Source: Neobacillus niacini (lineage in GTDB: Bacteria; Bacillota; Bacilli; Bacillales; Cytobacillaceae). Taken from it: 64,000 nt of DNA. Of the stretch, positions 1-8,605 are shown piece after piece; the stretch's first letter is position 1, and each line of letters opens with the position of its first letter. The notes under the pieces were generated by a model. It did no database searches and was not told where the DNA came from. It saw nothing but the letters and a program-made list of their open reading frames with translations. A program made the translations under genes and the position numbers. Where the stretch lies: contig NZ_JAUSZN010000001.1 in NCBI RefSeq assembly GCF_030817595.1, positions 2,054,001 through 2,118,000 of the forward strand. The letters are read 5' to 3'.

Positions 1-144
1 AACGGCAGGCAACAAAAAATACACCGTCAATGTTGACAGTGTCGATAAGTCAAGCCTAATCAAACGCTGCAATAAAGCCCCTGCCCCTACTAACACGAAT
101 ATCGGAAAAATAATATCTAGTAATATATGAAACAAAATAGTCAT
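1..144 (-). CDS. AEC-family (auxin efflux carrier/malate permease type) transporter, N-terminal fragment
   Basis: Only the first 48 codons are in the window; the gene runs off the left edge. The ATG at 144 follows an AGAAGG ribosome site. The readable N-terminus has a first hydrophobic membrane helix and a Gly-Ala-Gly-Ala turn, then a leucine-rich stretch with Leu-Leu-Pro-Ala, as in AEC permeases, which export or exchange organic acids such as malate. It lies downstream of a citrate carrier and two citrate-type two-component systems, which fits an organic-acid role. The family call rests on a short stretch, so the substrate cannot be given. Confidence 0.6.
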   Translation of the reverse strand, partial: MTILFHILLDIIFPIFVLVGAGALLQRLIRLDLSTLSTLTVYFLLPAV

Positions 145-179
145 AAAACTTACCTTCTCTCTCTAATGAAAAAAAGGAA

Positions 180-214
180 AAATGCAGTTTATTAATAAAT
201 AATAAATTGCATTT
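180..214 (-). terminator. Rho-independent terminator
   Basis: AAATGCA/TGCATTT and TTTATTA/TAATAAA arms form a near-perfect hairpin with a 5-nt loop. On the minus strand it is followed by a T-rich tract (TTTTTCC then seven T). It ends the transcript of the 48-aa gene and possibly of the citrate carrier. Confidence 0.8.
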
Positions 215-223
215 TCCTACTAC

Positions 224-370
224 TTATACTACCTGATCGTTAAAATAAATAACCTCTGAAAGAATTTTACAACCTGAAACATTTTTAAAGGCTTCTCTTG
301 CTTCTTGTTCAGAATTAAATTCGAACATTGAAATATTGTTTCCCTTTGAATAGACTGTGATTATCCACAT
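224..370 (-). CDS. Small 48-aa protein of unknown function
   Basis: The ORF is 48 codons and starts at an ATG (370) about 10 nt after an AGGGG ribosome site; an in-frame ATG two codons upstream (376) is the alternative. The protein begins MWIITVYSK, has an acidic/polar middle (FEFNSEQEAREAFKN) and ends IYFNDQVV. Its composition is typical of a small globular alpha/beta protein, with no signal peptide or membrane segment. I recall similar short proteins starting MWIITV in Bacillus but cannot name a function. It sits between the citrate carrier and a strong terminator, so it may be the last gene of that transcript. Confidence 0.6.
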   Translation of the reverse strand: MWIITVYSKGNNISMFEFNSEQEAREAFKNVSGCKILSEVIYFNDQVV

Positions 371-412
371 TAACATTCATCCCCTATCGATTTTCCTTTG
401 TTCTAAATCTAG

Positions 413-1705
413 TTAAAAAGGAATAATTGACAATAGTATTGCAACGGCCATCATAACAAGAGTTGAACCACATGCCCATTTAAGGAATGCGCGCTGTAAG
501 TCCCCAAAATCTTCTCCCACCATACCGACTAATAAGTATGTTGAAGGTACAAGCGGGCTTAATAAATGGACAGGCTGCCCCAATAGTGATGCTCGTGCTA
601 GGAACTCAGGATCAATTCCATAAACACTTGCTGCTTTGGCAAGCAATGGCAAAACACCATAGTAAAAGGCATCATTTGACATAAAGAATGTTAAAGGGGC
701 ACTGATTATCGCGGTAATAAGTGCAAAATGGGAACCAAGTACATCTGGAATATATGAAATCATGGAGTTTGCCATAGAATCGACCATTTTTGTACCCGTT
801 AAGATACCAGTAAAAATACCTGCAGCAAAAACCATAGAAACTACCGATAACGCATTATCTGCATAATTTGCAATTCGTTCTTTTTGATCACTTAATTTTG
901 GATAATTGATCGTGATCGCCAAAGCAAATCCAAGCATAAATAATACAGTTGTTGGCAACACCTCGTTGATTAGTGCAACTAATAGAGTAATTGTAATTAA
1001 ATAGTTAATAAGAATTAACTTAGGACGTTTTAGGTAGGCATCTTCTGATGTAGCAGCCGTCATCGCCATCGTATTGTAATCAATCTGCAGGATGCCAACT
1101 CGTTTCCGCTCTTTTCTCCCTAGGAAATAGGCCATGAACAATACGAATATTATTCCACCCGCCATGCTAGGTATGACCGGCGTAAAAACATCCGACATCT
1201 CAAGATGTAATGCCGTCATTGCTCTAGCAGTTGGTCCACCCCATGGAAGAAGGTTCATGACACCTGAAGCCGATACAGCGATTCCAGCAAGAATTAACGG
1301 TTTCATACCAATACGTTTATACAAAGGTAACATGGCAGAAATCGTAATCATGTATGTAGTAGTTCCATCCCCGTCAAGGGATATTAATAGTGCAAGAACG
1401 GCGGTTCCGATGGCTATTTTAACTGGATCGCCCTTTACAACTTTTAAGATAGTCGAAATAATCGGATCAAATACTCCTGCATCAATCATGATACCGAAAA
1501 AGAGTATAGCAAACAGGATCATAATTCCTGTTGGGGCAACACTTTTTATCCCTTCGAGCGCCATTGGCCCCATTTCCTTACCAAATCCGCCAAGTAATGC
1601 AAAAACCACTGGAATCACTATAAGCGCAATCATAGCAGGAAGGCGTTTAGTCATAATTAAAATCATAAAAGTGATAATCATCAAAAACCCTAATATTGCA
1701 AGCAT
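413..1705 (-). CDS. CitMHS-family metal-citrate:H+ symporter (CitM/CitH-like)
   Basis: Secondary carrier of 430 aa that in this family imports citrate complexed to a divalent metal. The start chosen is the ATG at 1705, preceded by AGGTGAGG; it gives the canonical N-terminus MLAILGFLMI seen in Bacillus CitM. An open frame continues 43 codons upstream but lacks a ribosome site and covers the promoter. About 11-12 hydrophobic helices alternate with short loops, and internal motifs such as GDGTTTY and LLPWGGP match the family. It is transcribed away from the two citrate-type two-component systems just upstream. A perfect cre box and an 18-nt direct repeat lie in its leader, implying induction by a response regulator and CcpA repression. 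CitM and CitH differ in metal preference, which the sequence alone does not settle. Confidence 0.9.
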   Translation of the reverse strand: MLAILGFLMIITFMILIMTKRLPAMIALIVIPVVFALLGGFGKEMGPMALEGIKSVAPTGIMILFAILFFGIMIDAGVFDPIISTILKVVKGDPVKIAIGTAVLALLISLDGDGTTTYMITISAMLPLYKRIGMKPLILAGIAVSASGVMNLLPWGGPTARAMTALHLEMSDVFTPVIPSMAGGIIFVLFMAYFLGRKERKRVGILQIDYNTMAMTAATSEDAYLKRPKLILINYLITITLLVALINEVLPTTVLFMLGFALAITINYPKLSDQKERIANYADNALSVVSMVFAAGIFTGILTGTKMVDSMANSMISYIPDVLGSHFALITAIISAPLTFFMSNDAFYYGVLPLLAKAASVYGIDPEFLARASLLGQPVHLLSPLVPSTYLLVGMVGEDFGDLQRAFLKWACGSTLVMMAVAILLSIIPF

Positions 1706-1756
1706 CGTCCTCACCTCTTTTGTTAGTAAATTAAATATAATCGAAATATTCAGATG

Positions 1757-1770
1757 TGAAAACGTTACCA
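1757..1770 (-). promoter_or_regulatory. cre box (CcpA operator) before the citrate carrier
   Basis: TGAAAACGTTACCA matches the cre consensus TGNAARCGNWWNCA at every fixed position. It lies 52 nt upstream of the start codon and downstream of the putative regulator site, where CcpA would block transcription when preferred sugars are present. Confidence 0.75.
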
Positions 1771-1800
1771 AAATAAAGTTATTAACGTAAATTAAATAGT

Positions 1801-1819
1801 TTTTGTTCATTTTGTTCAT
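1801..1819 (-). promoter_or_regulatory. Direct-repeat operator shared with tctC promoter
   Basis: On the minus strand the sequence reads TGAACAAAATGAACAAAA, two tandem GAACAAAAT-type half sites 9 nt apart, about 96-114 nt upstream of the carrier start. The same motif with one difference precedes tctC (9732-9750). Both genes neighbour CitB-family regulators, so this is a good candidate binding site for one or both. Inference. Confidence 0.6.
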
Positions 1820-1846
1820 AGGAAAAGGAGGCAAATGTTTGCCCCC

Positions 1847-2542
1847 TCACTTTATTGGATAATATTTCTTTTCCGGCCTTCCAACAATTCCATAAACTAC
1901 TTCTGTCCTTACTTCCTGTATGGAGGAGAGATATTCCAAATACCTTCGTGCAGTTATCCTTGATGCACCAATTTCCTTACCAACATCTTCTGCGGAAAGA
2001 CCTTCTCTTCTACCGTTGAATACAGCCTTAACTTTTCCAAGCGTGATTTCATCAATTCCTTTTGGCAATCCGATACTCTTTGCTGAATCTTCACTTTTTC
2101 CTTTACGAAATAGAAGGTCTACATAATTCTGATTTACTTCTTGGGAAGCCGAAAGAAGCGAGTGTTTTTTAATAAATTCCTGTATCACTTCATCGAATCT
2201 TTCCCTGCTAACAGGTTTGATTAAGTAATTCTCAACTCCATACCTCAGAGCTTTTTCAAGGAAAACTTTATCAGTTGCTGCTGTGATCATTATAATACTG
2301 ACTTTGGGGAAATTCTCCCGGATAGTGGGGAGTAACTCAGAACCTAGCATATCCGGCATATATACATCTAGAAGCAGTAAGTCAGGGGTTTTCTGCTCTA
2401 ATAATTGCAAAGTCTGCTCACCATTCAATGATTTTCCAATCACGTCTATTTCCTTAAACTTATCTAAAAATTTCTCATGTATATCCGCTATTCGAAAATC
2501 ATCTTCCGCTATAGCCGCTTTTATCTTATCCAAAATTCCCAT
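1847..2542 (-). CDS. CitB/DcuR-family response regulator (CitT-like)
   Basis: A cytoplasmic transcription regulator with an N-terminal receiver domain (acidic pair EDD near residue 13, phospho-acceptor Asp in LLLLDVYMPD, Lys in LIKPVSRE) and a C-terminal winged-helix DNA-binding domain (LSAEDVGKEIGASRITARRYLEY). It pairs with the sensor kinase gene directly upstream, which its start overlaps. The ATG at 2542 touches the AAGGGG ribosome site, so a TTG at 2533, 9 nt after that site, may be the true start; a longer ORF to 2587 lies inside the kinase gene and is rejected. By family it activates a dicarboxylate or citrate carrier, most simply the carrier at 413-1705. Confidence 0.88.
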   Translation of the reverse strand: MGILDKIKAAIAEDDFRIADIHEKFLDKFKEIDVIGKSLNGEQTLQLLEQKTPDLLLLDVYMPDMLGSELLPTIRENFPKVSIIMITAATDKVFLEKALRYGVENYLIKPVSRERFDEVIQEFIKKHSLLSASQEVNQNYVDLLFRKGKSEDSAKSIGLPKGIDEITLGKVKAVFNGRREGLSAEDVGKEIGASRITARRYLEYLSSIQEVRTEVVYGIVGRPEKKYYPIK

Positions 2543-4133
2543 CCCCTTGCAAATTCTTTGGTAGATAAACTGTAAAAACAGTTCCATTTTCTAGGTTGCT
2601 TTGCACCTCGATAATTCCATTCAATTCCAATACTGATTCTTCAGCATTAGATAATCCAAATCCTCGCGGTTCACTGCTTTTTTTCGAGGTATACCCTCTT
2701 TCAAAAAGAAGAGGAAATTCTACTGGACTTATTCCCTTCCCATTGTCTGAAATCTCAAATATAATATCTCGACCGATATCTGTAGCGAAAAACGTAACCA
2801 TGGGCATCTCACATTCTAAGACGGCTTCAAAGGCATTATCTATTAAGTTTCCAAGGATTACGATCAAGTTTGAGAGTTTAATATGGGACGGTAAACAATC
2901 CAAATAGCTGTCTGAAATAATCTCAAACTGTATTTTCTTTTCTGATGCTTTTCCTAATTTCCCTAAAAGGATTGCCTGCACTTTGGGATCTTTGATCTGG
3001 TTAAAAACGACTGAATTCTGAAATTGCAGTGTTTGGGTTTCGCTTTGGATCATATTTATTGCCTCGTTATATTCACCAAGTTGAAGCAGACCCAATAACA
3101 CATATAATTTATTGGTAAATTCATGCGTTTGGGCACGAAGATCTTCCGAATATCTTTTTACTTCAGATATAGTATTTAGCATTTGCTCTATTTCTGTTTT
3201 GTCACGAAAGGAAGCAACAACCCCCTTAATACCATTTTCATCAACAATCGGAGTACTATTAACGATAATCGTTTTATCATTCCAGACCATCTCTTTATCC
3301 GATTGAGAGTTTCCCGTTCGTAATACCTCATACAAATAATTAGAGGGAAATAACCCATCCACTTTCATATTTCTGACTGTTCCCTGAAGATGTAGAAGCC
3401 GTTTTGCCTGCTGATTCATCATCGTAATGTAGCCTTCTTTATCAATTGCTAAGATGCCTTCTTTTACCGCATGCAGGACAGCGTTTTTCTCTTTATATTG
3501 AGAAGCGATTTCGTACGGCTCAAGTCCCATCGTATCCCTGCGGATATTGCGTCCGAGTAAAACACTACCTAAAAGTGAAATCAAAAGGGCAATGAAAGAA
3601 ACAATGAGCACTCTTCTAAGATTATTTATGATTTGCTGCTTGACATCTTCAAGTAGATATCCTACTGAAACGATACCGATAATCTCCCCCTGATGATTAA
3701 AAATAGGGGATTTCCCTCTAATAGATGGCCCTAGCGTACCCTCTGCCTTCGAGATATAATACTCACCTTGAACAAGTGCTCTTTCATTATCTCCACCTGT
3801 CATTTTTAGCCCGATTTTTGTTTTCAAAGGATGCGAATATCGTATACCATCTCTATTTCCAATGACTACAAATTCCGCACCTGTTTCTTTTCGTATTTTC
3901 TCTGCTATCGGCTGTATCGTTTTAGAAGGGTCGCTCGATTGGAAAGCATCGATAATAGTCGGCATAAATGAGACGGTTTTCGATAATTCCAATGCCAGCC
4001 TTCCCTTATTCTCCTCAATTTGTTTACTTTCCATATAACTATAAAATCCTGACATTAGGATGATTAACAATAAACCTAGTGAGAGAACCAGCCCGAATAT
4101 TTTTGTTTGTAGGGAAACTTTTATTGTTCTCAG
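2526..4133 (-). CDS. CitA/DcuS-family sensor histidine kinase with probable CTG start
   Basis: Membrane sensor of di/tricarboxylates. From the N-terminus: a transmembrane helix, a periplasmic PAS-like (PDC) sensor containing RYSHP and GTLGPSIRGKSPIF, a second helix (about 170-195), a cytoplasmic PAS domain, an H-box (RAQTHEFTNKLYVLLGLLQL) and a HATPase domain (NLIDNAFEA, DNGKGI, GFGLS). The frame stays open upstream of the first conventional start (TTG 4070) and encodes the missing first helix (RTIKVSLQTKIFGLVLSLG). The only suitable start after a perfect AGGAGG (4142-4147) is CTG at 4133, 8 nt away. That start gives 535 aa, matching the 536-aa paralogue at 4861-6471. The 3' end overlaps the response regulator. 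Confidence 0.87.
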   Translation of the reverse strand: MRTIKVSLQTKIFGLVLSLGLLLIILMSGFYSYMESKQIEENKGRLALELSKTVSFMPTIIDAFQSSDPSKTIQPIAEKIRKETGAEFVVIGNRDGIRYSHPLKTKIGLKMTGGDNERALVQGEYYISKAEGTLGPSIRGKSPIFNHQGEIIGIVSVGYLLEDVKQQIINNLRRVLIVSFIALLISLLGSVLLGRNIRRDTMGLEPYEIASQYKEKNAVLHAVKEGILAIDKEGYITMMNQQAKRLLHLQGTVRNMKVDGLFPSNYLYEVLRTGNSQSDKEMVWNDKTIIVNSTPIVDENGIKGVVASFRDKTEIEQMLNTISEVKRYSEDLRAQTHEFTNKLYVLLGLLQLGEYNEAINMIQSETQTLQFQNSVVFNQIKDPKVQAILLGKLGKASEKKIQFEIISDSYLDCLPSHIKLSNLIVILGNLIDNAFEAVLECEMPMVTFFATDIGRDIIFEISDNGKGISPVEFPLLFERGYTSKKSSEPRGFGLSNAEESVLELNGIIEVQSNLENGTVFTVYLPKNLQGDGNFG

Positions 4134-4160
4134 GCAGAAAACCTCCTAGTAAAAAATCTC

Positions 4161-4883
4161 TTAATTCTTAGTTGCTTTGCTTAAAACCATATAGACACGT
4201 TCTGGTCGACCGACAGTTCCGTAAGATAAATCGGCCTCTATACTTTCATTATAAACTAAATGTTCAAGGTATCTTCTAGCGGTTGTTCTGCTTACACCTA
4301 TTTCTTTCGCAACACTCTCAGCTGTTAGTCCATATTCAACCTTCCCGAGAACCTCCATTACTTTTTCTAATGTTAGAGGATCGATTCCTTTCGGAAGGTA
4401 AGACTTTTCATTTCCAGCACCATCCGCTACTTTCCGCAATAGCTTGTCCACCTGCTGCTGAGTCACATGTGTATTATCTTTTCCTAACTGCAAAAAATTT
4501 CCATAGTACTCCTTATATCGAAGTAGGGATTGCCTAAATCGGTCAAAAACTACCGGTTTAATAATATAATCAAACACGCCTATACTAATAGCCTCTTGAA
4601 CTCTATTAATTTCTTTTGTGGCTGTAATCATAATAACATCCATTTGTTTCGATTGTTGTTTTGTTTCTTTTAGTAAATCAATTCCGTTCATATCGGGAAA
4701 ATAGACATCTAACAAAAGTAAGTCCGGCTTCAAAATATCCAATAGGGTTTTCGCCTCCAGATAACTGGCTGCTATGCCAACCGTTTGAAAGCCTTCGATT
4801 TGTTCAAGAAACCTCTTTTGTATTTCTGCTATCCTTAAGTCATCCTCGACAATTAAAACTTCAATATCTCTTTTCCCCTTCAT
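4161..4883 (-). CDS. CitB/DcuR-family response regulator
   Basis: Second regulator of the CitT/DctR type, 240 aa. Receiver domain: EDD near residue 13, phospho-acceptor in LLLLDVYFPDMNG, Lys in DYIIKPV. C-terminal winged helix: LTAESVAKEIGVSRTTARRYLEH. The ATG at 4883 follows an AGGGGG ribosome site by 9 nt and overlaps the end of its kinase gene by 23 nt, so the pair is translationally coupled. A longer ORF to 4964 has no ribosome site. Its likely target is the tctCBA operon immediately upstream on the map; cross-talk with the paralogous pair at 1847-4133 is plausible because both transporter promoters carry the same motif. Confidence 0.88.
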   Translation of the reverse strand: MKGKRDIEVLIVEDDLRIAEIQKRFLEQIEGFQTVGIAASYLEAKTLLDILKPDLLLLDVYFPDMNGIDLLKETKQQSKQMDVIMITATKEINRVQEAISIGVFDYIIKPVVFDRFRQSLLRYKEYYGNFLQLGKDNTHVTQQQVDKLLRKVADGAGNEKSYLPKGIDPLTLEKVMEVLGKVEYGLTAESVAKEIGVSRTTARRYLEHLVYNESIEADLSYGTVGRPERVYMVLSKATKN

Positions 4884-6471
4884 ACACATTCCCCCTGCTT
4901 TTTGGTATCGCCACAGTAAAAATCGTTCCTTCCCCAATATTTGATGAAAATGTGACATATCCACCTAAGCCCTTAATTGCCTTTTGAACTAGACTAAGCC
5001 CAAGACCTGCATTACTCTTCGTATTCTTTGTTGTATAGCCTTCTTTAAAAACCTGTTCATTATTTTTAATATCTATCCCCTTCCCGTTATCTTCTACCTC
5101 AATAATCAACTCCTTACCAAGGTCGGTTAGGAACAGTGCGACTTTTTTCTCTTCTTTTTCATTCTCCCTGACTGCTTCAAAAGCATTGTTGACAAGGTTG
5201 CCAATAATGGTTACTAATGAATCTCTGCTGATTTCATATGGGATATCTTTAAAGCTACTCTCTCTATCTATTGAAAAATCAACTTTCAATTCGCTCGCTA
5301 GACTTACCTTTCCTAATATAAAACCTGCAATAATAGGATCAGGTATTTCCTTCATTAAAAATTGAATGAATCCCTGAGTGACATCCACTTCTTTTGAGAT
5401 AAAATCAATGGCTTCTTTATATGAGCCAAGCTGAATCAAGCCTAGCAGGGTATAGAGACGATTAGAGTATTCGTGGGTTTGTGCACGTAATCCTTCTGCA
5501 TATGCTTTTACATGAGATAATTCTTGCAGTAACTGGGCTAACTCTGACTTATTACGCAAACTCGCGACTGCCCCAATCACAACACCTTTCTTATTAAAAA
5601 TCGGAATCCGATTTGCCAAAAATACATCCCCAAAGATGATAATTTCTTTATCATATTCCGCCTGACCTTTTCGAACCACCTCTAGGAGATTCGTATTTTC
5701 TAAAACCTCTTCAATTCTTTTTCCACGAAGCAGAATCTCATTTGGAACTTTCAAAATTTTATGAGCGGTTTCATTCACTACAGTGATTCGCCCATCGGTA
5801 TCGATTGCAATAATTCCTTCATGAATAGACTCTAATATCGCATGTTTTTCTTGGTACATCCAGGCAATTTCTTTCGGTTCTAGTCCAAACATTGCCTTTT
5901 TGATATTTAAAGAAATGAGTAAAGCTGCTAGTAGTCCTCCTACTAAAATAAGCAGTGTAGCAAAAAAGATTTTTTTCTGTATCACCGAAACTTCCTTTTC
6001 AATATCCGTCTGTAGATAACCAACTGAAACAACGCCAATCACTTCTCCCTGGCTAAAGATGGGTGCTTTACCCCGTAGAGACGGACCTAGTGTCCCGGTA
6101 GATTCTGAGATGACAGATTCTCCTTTAAAAACAAGACCATTATCTCCCCCAACCATTTTTTGTCCTAGTCGCTTCGGATTGGGATGCGAATATCGAATTT
6201 CATTCCTATTCCCGATAACAATAAATTCTGCCCCAACCTGTTTACGAATACTTTCTGCGATTGGCTGGATAGCCGCCGCAGGATTTTCCGCTTGAAATGC
6301 CTCCCTGATATCTGGCATATTTGCAATCGATTGAGCAACAGATAAGGCTTTAGAGCCTATTTCATGTTTAAGATTGGTTTCCATTATATTTTTAAAAGTT
6401 ACCTCAAAAATAACTCCGATTGAGATAATTAGAAGAAGAATGACTAGCATTAATTTCGAATGTAACCGCAC
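4861..6471 (-). CDS. CitA/DcuS-family sensor histidine kinase
   Basis: Paralogue of the kinase at 2526-4133, 536 aa, starting at GTG 6471 with GAGGTG six nt upstream. It has an N-terminal transmembrane helix, an extracytoplasmic PAS-like sensor (RYSHP, GTLGPSLRGKAPIF), a second helix (LLILVGGLLAALLISL), a cytoplasmic PAS domain, an H-box with RAQTHEYSNRLYTLLGLIQL and a C-terminal ATPase (NLVNNAFEAV, DNGKGID, GLGLSLVQ). By family it senses extracellular citrate, tricarboxylates or C4-dicarboxylates and phosphorylates the coupled regulator. It lies between its regulator and the terminator of the tctCBA operon, so kinase and transporter are transcribed separately. Confidence 0.9.
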   Translation of the reverse strand: MRLHSKLMLVILLLIISIGVIFEVTFKNIMETNLKHEIGSKALSVAQSIANMPDIREAFQAENPAAAIQPIAESIRKQVGAEFIVIGNRNEIRYSHPNPKRLGQKMVGGDNGLVFKGESVISESTGTLGPSLRGKAPIFSQGEVIGVVSVGYLQTDIEKEVSVIQKKIFFATLLILVGGLLAALLISLNIKKAMFGLEPKEIAWMYQEKHAILESIHEGIIAIDTDGRITVVNETAHKILKVPNEILLRGKRIEEVLENTNLLEVVRKGQAEYDKEIIIFGDVFLANRIPIFNKKGVVIGAVASLRNKSELAQLLQELSHVKAYAEGLRAQTHEYSNRLYTLLGLIQLGSYKEAIDFISKEVDVTQGFIQFLMKEIPDPIIAGFILGKVSLASELKVDFSIDRESSFKDIPYEISRDSLVTIIGNLVNNAFEAVRENEKEEKKVALFLTDLGKELIIEVEDNGKGIDIKNNEQVFKEGYTTKNTKSNAGLGLSLVQKAIKGLGGYVTFSSNIGEGTIFTVAIPKSRGNVYEGEKRY

Positions 6472-6499
6472 GCAATCACCTCATTTATATTATATTAAA

Positions 6500-6524
6500 A
6501 AAACTCCTTAAATAAAGGAGTTTT
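6500..6524 (-). terminator. Terminator of the tctCBA operon
   Basis: AAAACTCCTT and AAGGAGTTTT form a perfect 10-bp stem with a 5-nt loop, followed on the minus strand by a T-rich stretch. It sits 18 nt after the tctA stop codon. Confidence 0.85.
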
Positions 6525-6541
6525 CGCATTATTATAAAAAT

Positions 6542-8068
6542 TTAACCTTCAATATTAATAATTACATCTTTCCCTCTTCTCTTCATCAGGAATGGGATTA
6601 ATAACCAAAGGAAGGTAATGATAAGAAAGACGAGTGAAATTGGTCGTGTAAAGAATACACTGAAATCCCCATTTGAAATCGTTAAAGCCCTTCGTAAATT
6701 ATTTTCTACCATTGGCCCTAACACCAGTCCAAGAACGAGAGGGGCGATTGGATAATCGTTCTTGCTTAAAAAATAGCCAAGAAGTCCACATCCTAATAAA
6801 AGTAAGAGATCGTAAGTTGATACTTGAACTGCATAGACCCCAAAAATCGAGATAGCAATAATCATAGGAATCAAGAATTGCTTTGGTGTTTGAATAATTT
6901 TCGCAAACACTTTGACAAGTGGGAGATTTAAAATTAAGAGCATAATGTTCCCGATAAACATGCTGGCAATCAGTCCCCACGCGACTTGAGGATGGTCTTC
7001 AAATAATAACGGCCCCGGCTGGACGTTATACATCATCAATGCCCCCATTAATATAGCCGTAGTACCTGAACCTGGTATACCTAATGTTAATAATGGGATC
7101 ATCGCCCCGCCTGATGCCGCGTTATTCGCCGATTCTGGTGCCGCAACACCTGCAATGGTTCCTGTTCCAAACTTGGAAGGTGTTTTTGAAATCTTTTTTT
7201 CAAGAATATAGGAAAAGAAGGAAGCTAGTGTTGCCCCAGCACCTGGTAGTATGCCGACAAAGAAGCCTAAGAGCGAACCGCGAGCAATTGGTCCCGCGGA
7301 TTCTTTTAGCTCAGCTTTAGATGGAAGTAAATTATTAATCTTTGCTATTTCGGTATCTTCCTCTTCTTTTTCCAAAATGGTTTTAAAAACCTCACCAACT
7401 GCAAACAATCCTACTGCAATCGTTAAAAACTCGATTCCCTGATATAACCATGGAACATTAAAGGTAAATCTAGCAATACCAGATACATTGTCGATTCCAA
7501 TTGTCCCAAGTAATAAACCGAAAACTGTCATAATTAAAGCTTTTGTTACCGATTTACCAGCTAATCCACTGACAGCCCCCAGTCCTAATAGCATTAAGGA
7601 AAAATATTCGGCTGGCCCAAATTTAAGTGCTACTGTTGACAATGGTTTTGCTAAGGCAATCAGTGCTACAAGGGTTATAATCCCCGCCACAAAAGAACCG
7701 ATCGCCGAAATGGATAAGGCACTTCCTGCTCTTCCTTTTTTCGCCATCTGATAACCGTCCAATGTCGTAACGACCGAGGAGGATTCTCCTGGAGTATTTA
7801 ATAGAATGGAAGTGGTTGATCCGCCATACATTGCTCCATAATAGACTCCGGCGAGCAGAATAATCGCGCTGGTTGCTGCATTTTCTGGTGGGAGTCCTCC
7901 CGTAATGGAAGCCGTTACTGGAATGAGAAGGGCAACGCCGCTCATCGGTCCAATCCCCGGAAGCACACCGACAGCGGTCCCAATTAAGACCCCAACAAAG
8001 GCAAAGAGGATATTATACCAAATAAGTGCCGTTCCGAATCCCTGAAATAAATAATCTAGTGTACTCAT
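6542..8068 (-). CDS. tctA: Tripartite tricarboxylate transporter, large membrane subunit TctA
   Basis: The 508-aa permease subunit of a TTT transporter, which with TctB and the binding protein TctC imports tricarboxylates such as citrate, driven by an ion gradient. It is very hydrophobic with about 11-12 helices and the family signature GGSTTSILLNTPGE near residue 85, repeated in modified form further on (LLTLGIPGSGTTAILMGAL), as expected for the internal duplication. The start at 8068 follows AAAGGAGG. It is last in the operon tctC-tctB-tctA, 24 nt after tctB, and ends just before a terminator. Family assignment is secure; the substrate is inferred from neighbours. Confidence 0.95.
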   Translation of the reverse strand: MSTLDYLFQGFGTALIWYNILFAFVGVLIGTAVGVLPGIGPMSGVALLIPVTASITGGLPPENAATSAIILLAGVYYGAMYGGSTTSILLNTPGESSSVVTTLDGYQMAKKGRAGSALSISAIGSFVAGIITLVALIALAKPLSTVALKFGPAEYFSLMLLGLGAVSGLAGKSVTKALIMTVFGLLLGTIGIDNVSGIARFTFNVPWLYQGIEFLTIAVGLFAVGEVFKTILEKEEEDTEIAKINNLLPSKAELKESAGPIARGSLLGFFVGILPGAGATLASFFSYILEKKISKTPSKFGTGTIAGVAAPESANNAASGGAMIPLLTLGIPGSGTTAILMGALMMYNVQPGPLLFEDHPQVAWGLIASMFIGNIMLLILNLPLVKVFAKIIQTPKQFLIPMIIAISIFGVYAVQVSTYDLLLLLGCGLLGYFLSKNDYPIAPLVLGLVLGPMVENNLRRALTISNGDFSVFFTRPISLVFLIITFLWLLIPFLMKRRGKDVIINIEG

Positions 8069-8092
8069 TTTGAGTCCTCCTTTCTATCTCGC

Positions 8093-8545
8093 TTAAAACC
8101 AAATTGGCCAGTCTGGCAGTGTACCTTTTAAAACCTCTACATATAAAAAATATACAAGTCCTGAAAAACAAGCTGATATGATAAGGGATTGAATCACTTT
8201 CGAACGTTCCATCGTTTGAAAGCAAACGAATAAAAATAGAAAGGTAGTGATTACATACCCGATCGTTTCCAACGTCAATATATAAACGAATGTAGCAACA
8301 AAAATGATTAAGAAAGGCTTGTACTGTAACTTTTCCTTCGTCCCCTGTTGATTCTTCGTGACGAATGTTTCATAAAATAAACGGATACTTAATAAAACGA
8401 GTGCGCTTCCAAGAATTAATGGAAATATATCAGGCCCAACTGCACTTCCATAGGACGAGCTTTCAAGATTCTTGCTCCCAATAATAAATAGAACACCTAC
8501 GGCAAGAAACAATGTTGATGCAATGTAATCGAATTTTAATACCAT
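8093..8545 (-). CDS. tctB: Tripartite tricarboxylate transporter, small membrane subunit TctB
   Basis: About 150 aa with four hydrophobic helices, the usual size and topology of TctB, the small integral membrane subunit. A conserved GPDIFP motif follows the first two helices. I chose ATG 8545 with GGGGGG about 7 nt upstream; the longer open frame to 8602 runs through a terminator-like hairpin and has no ribosome site. It sits between tctC and tctA. The hairpin just upstream probably lowers expression of the membrane subunits relative to the binding protein. Confidence 0.88.
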   Translation of the reverse strand: MVLKFDYIASTLFLAVGVLFIIGSKNLESSSYGSAVGPDIFPLILGSALVLLSIRLFYETFVTKNQQGTKEKLQYKPFLIIFVATFVYILTLETIGYVITTFLFLFVCFQTMERSKVIQSLIISACFSGLVYFLYVEVLKGTLPDWPIWF

Positions 8546-8565
8546 TCCTAATCCCCCCATCAGAA

Positions 8566-8600
8566 AAAATAGAGGAAGGAGAAAGTTAACTCCTTCCCTC
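8566..8600 (-). terminator. Intercistronic hairpin between tctC and tctB (attenuator)
   Basis: GAGGGAAGGAG pairs with CTCCTTCCTC across an 8-nt loop with one bulged G, followed by TATTTTTT on the minus strand. It begins about 6 nt past the tctC stop and ends before the tctB ribosome site, the usual place for partial termination that favours binding-protein mRNA. Confidence 0.75.
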
Positions 8601-8605
8601 ATGTT

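Noticed and set aside
413..1834. 473-aa form of the citrate carrier
   Set aside because: The extra 43 N-terminal codons have no ribosome site and cover the cre box and operator; the 430-aa form has a good site and the family N-terminus.
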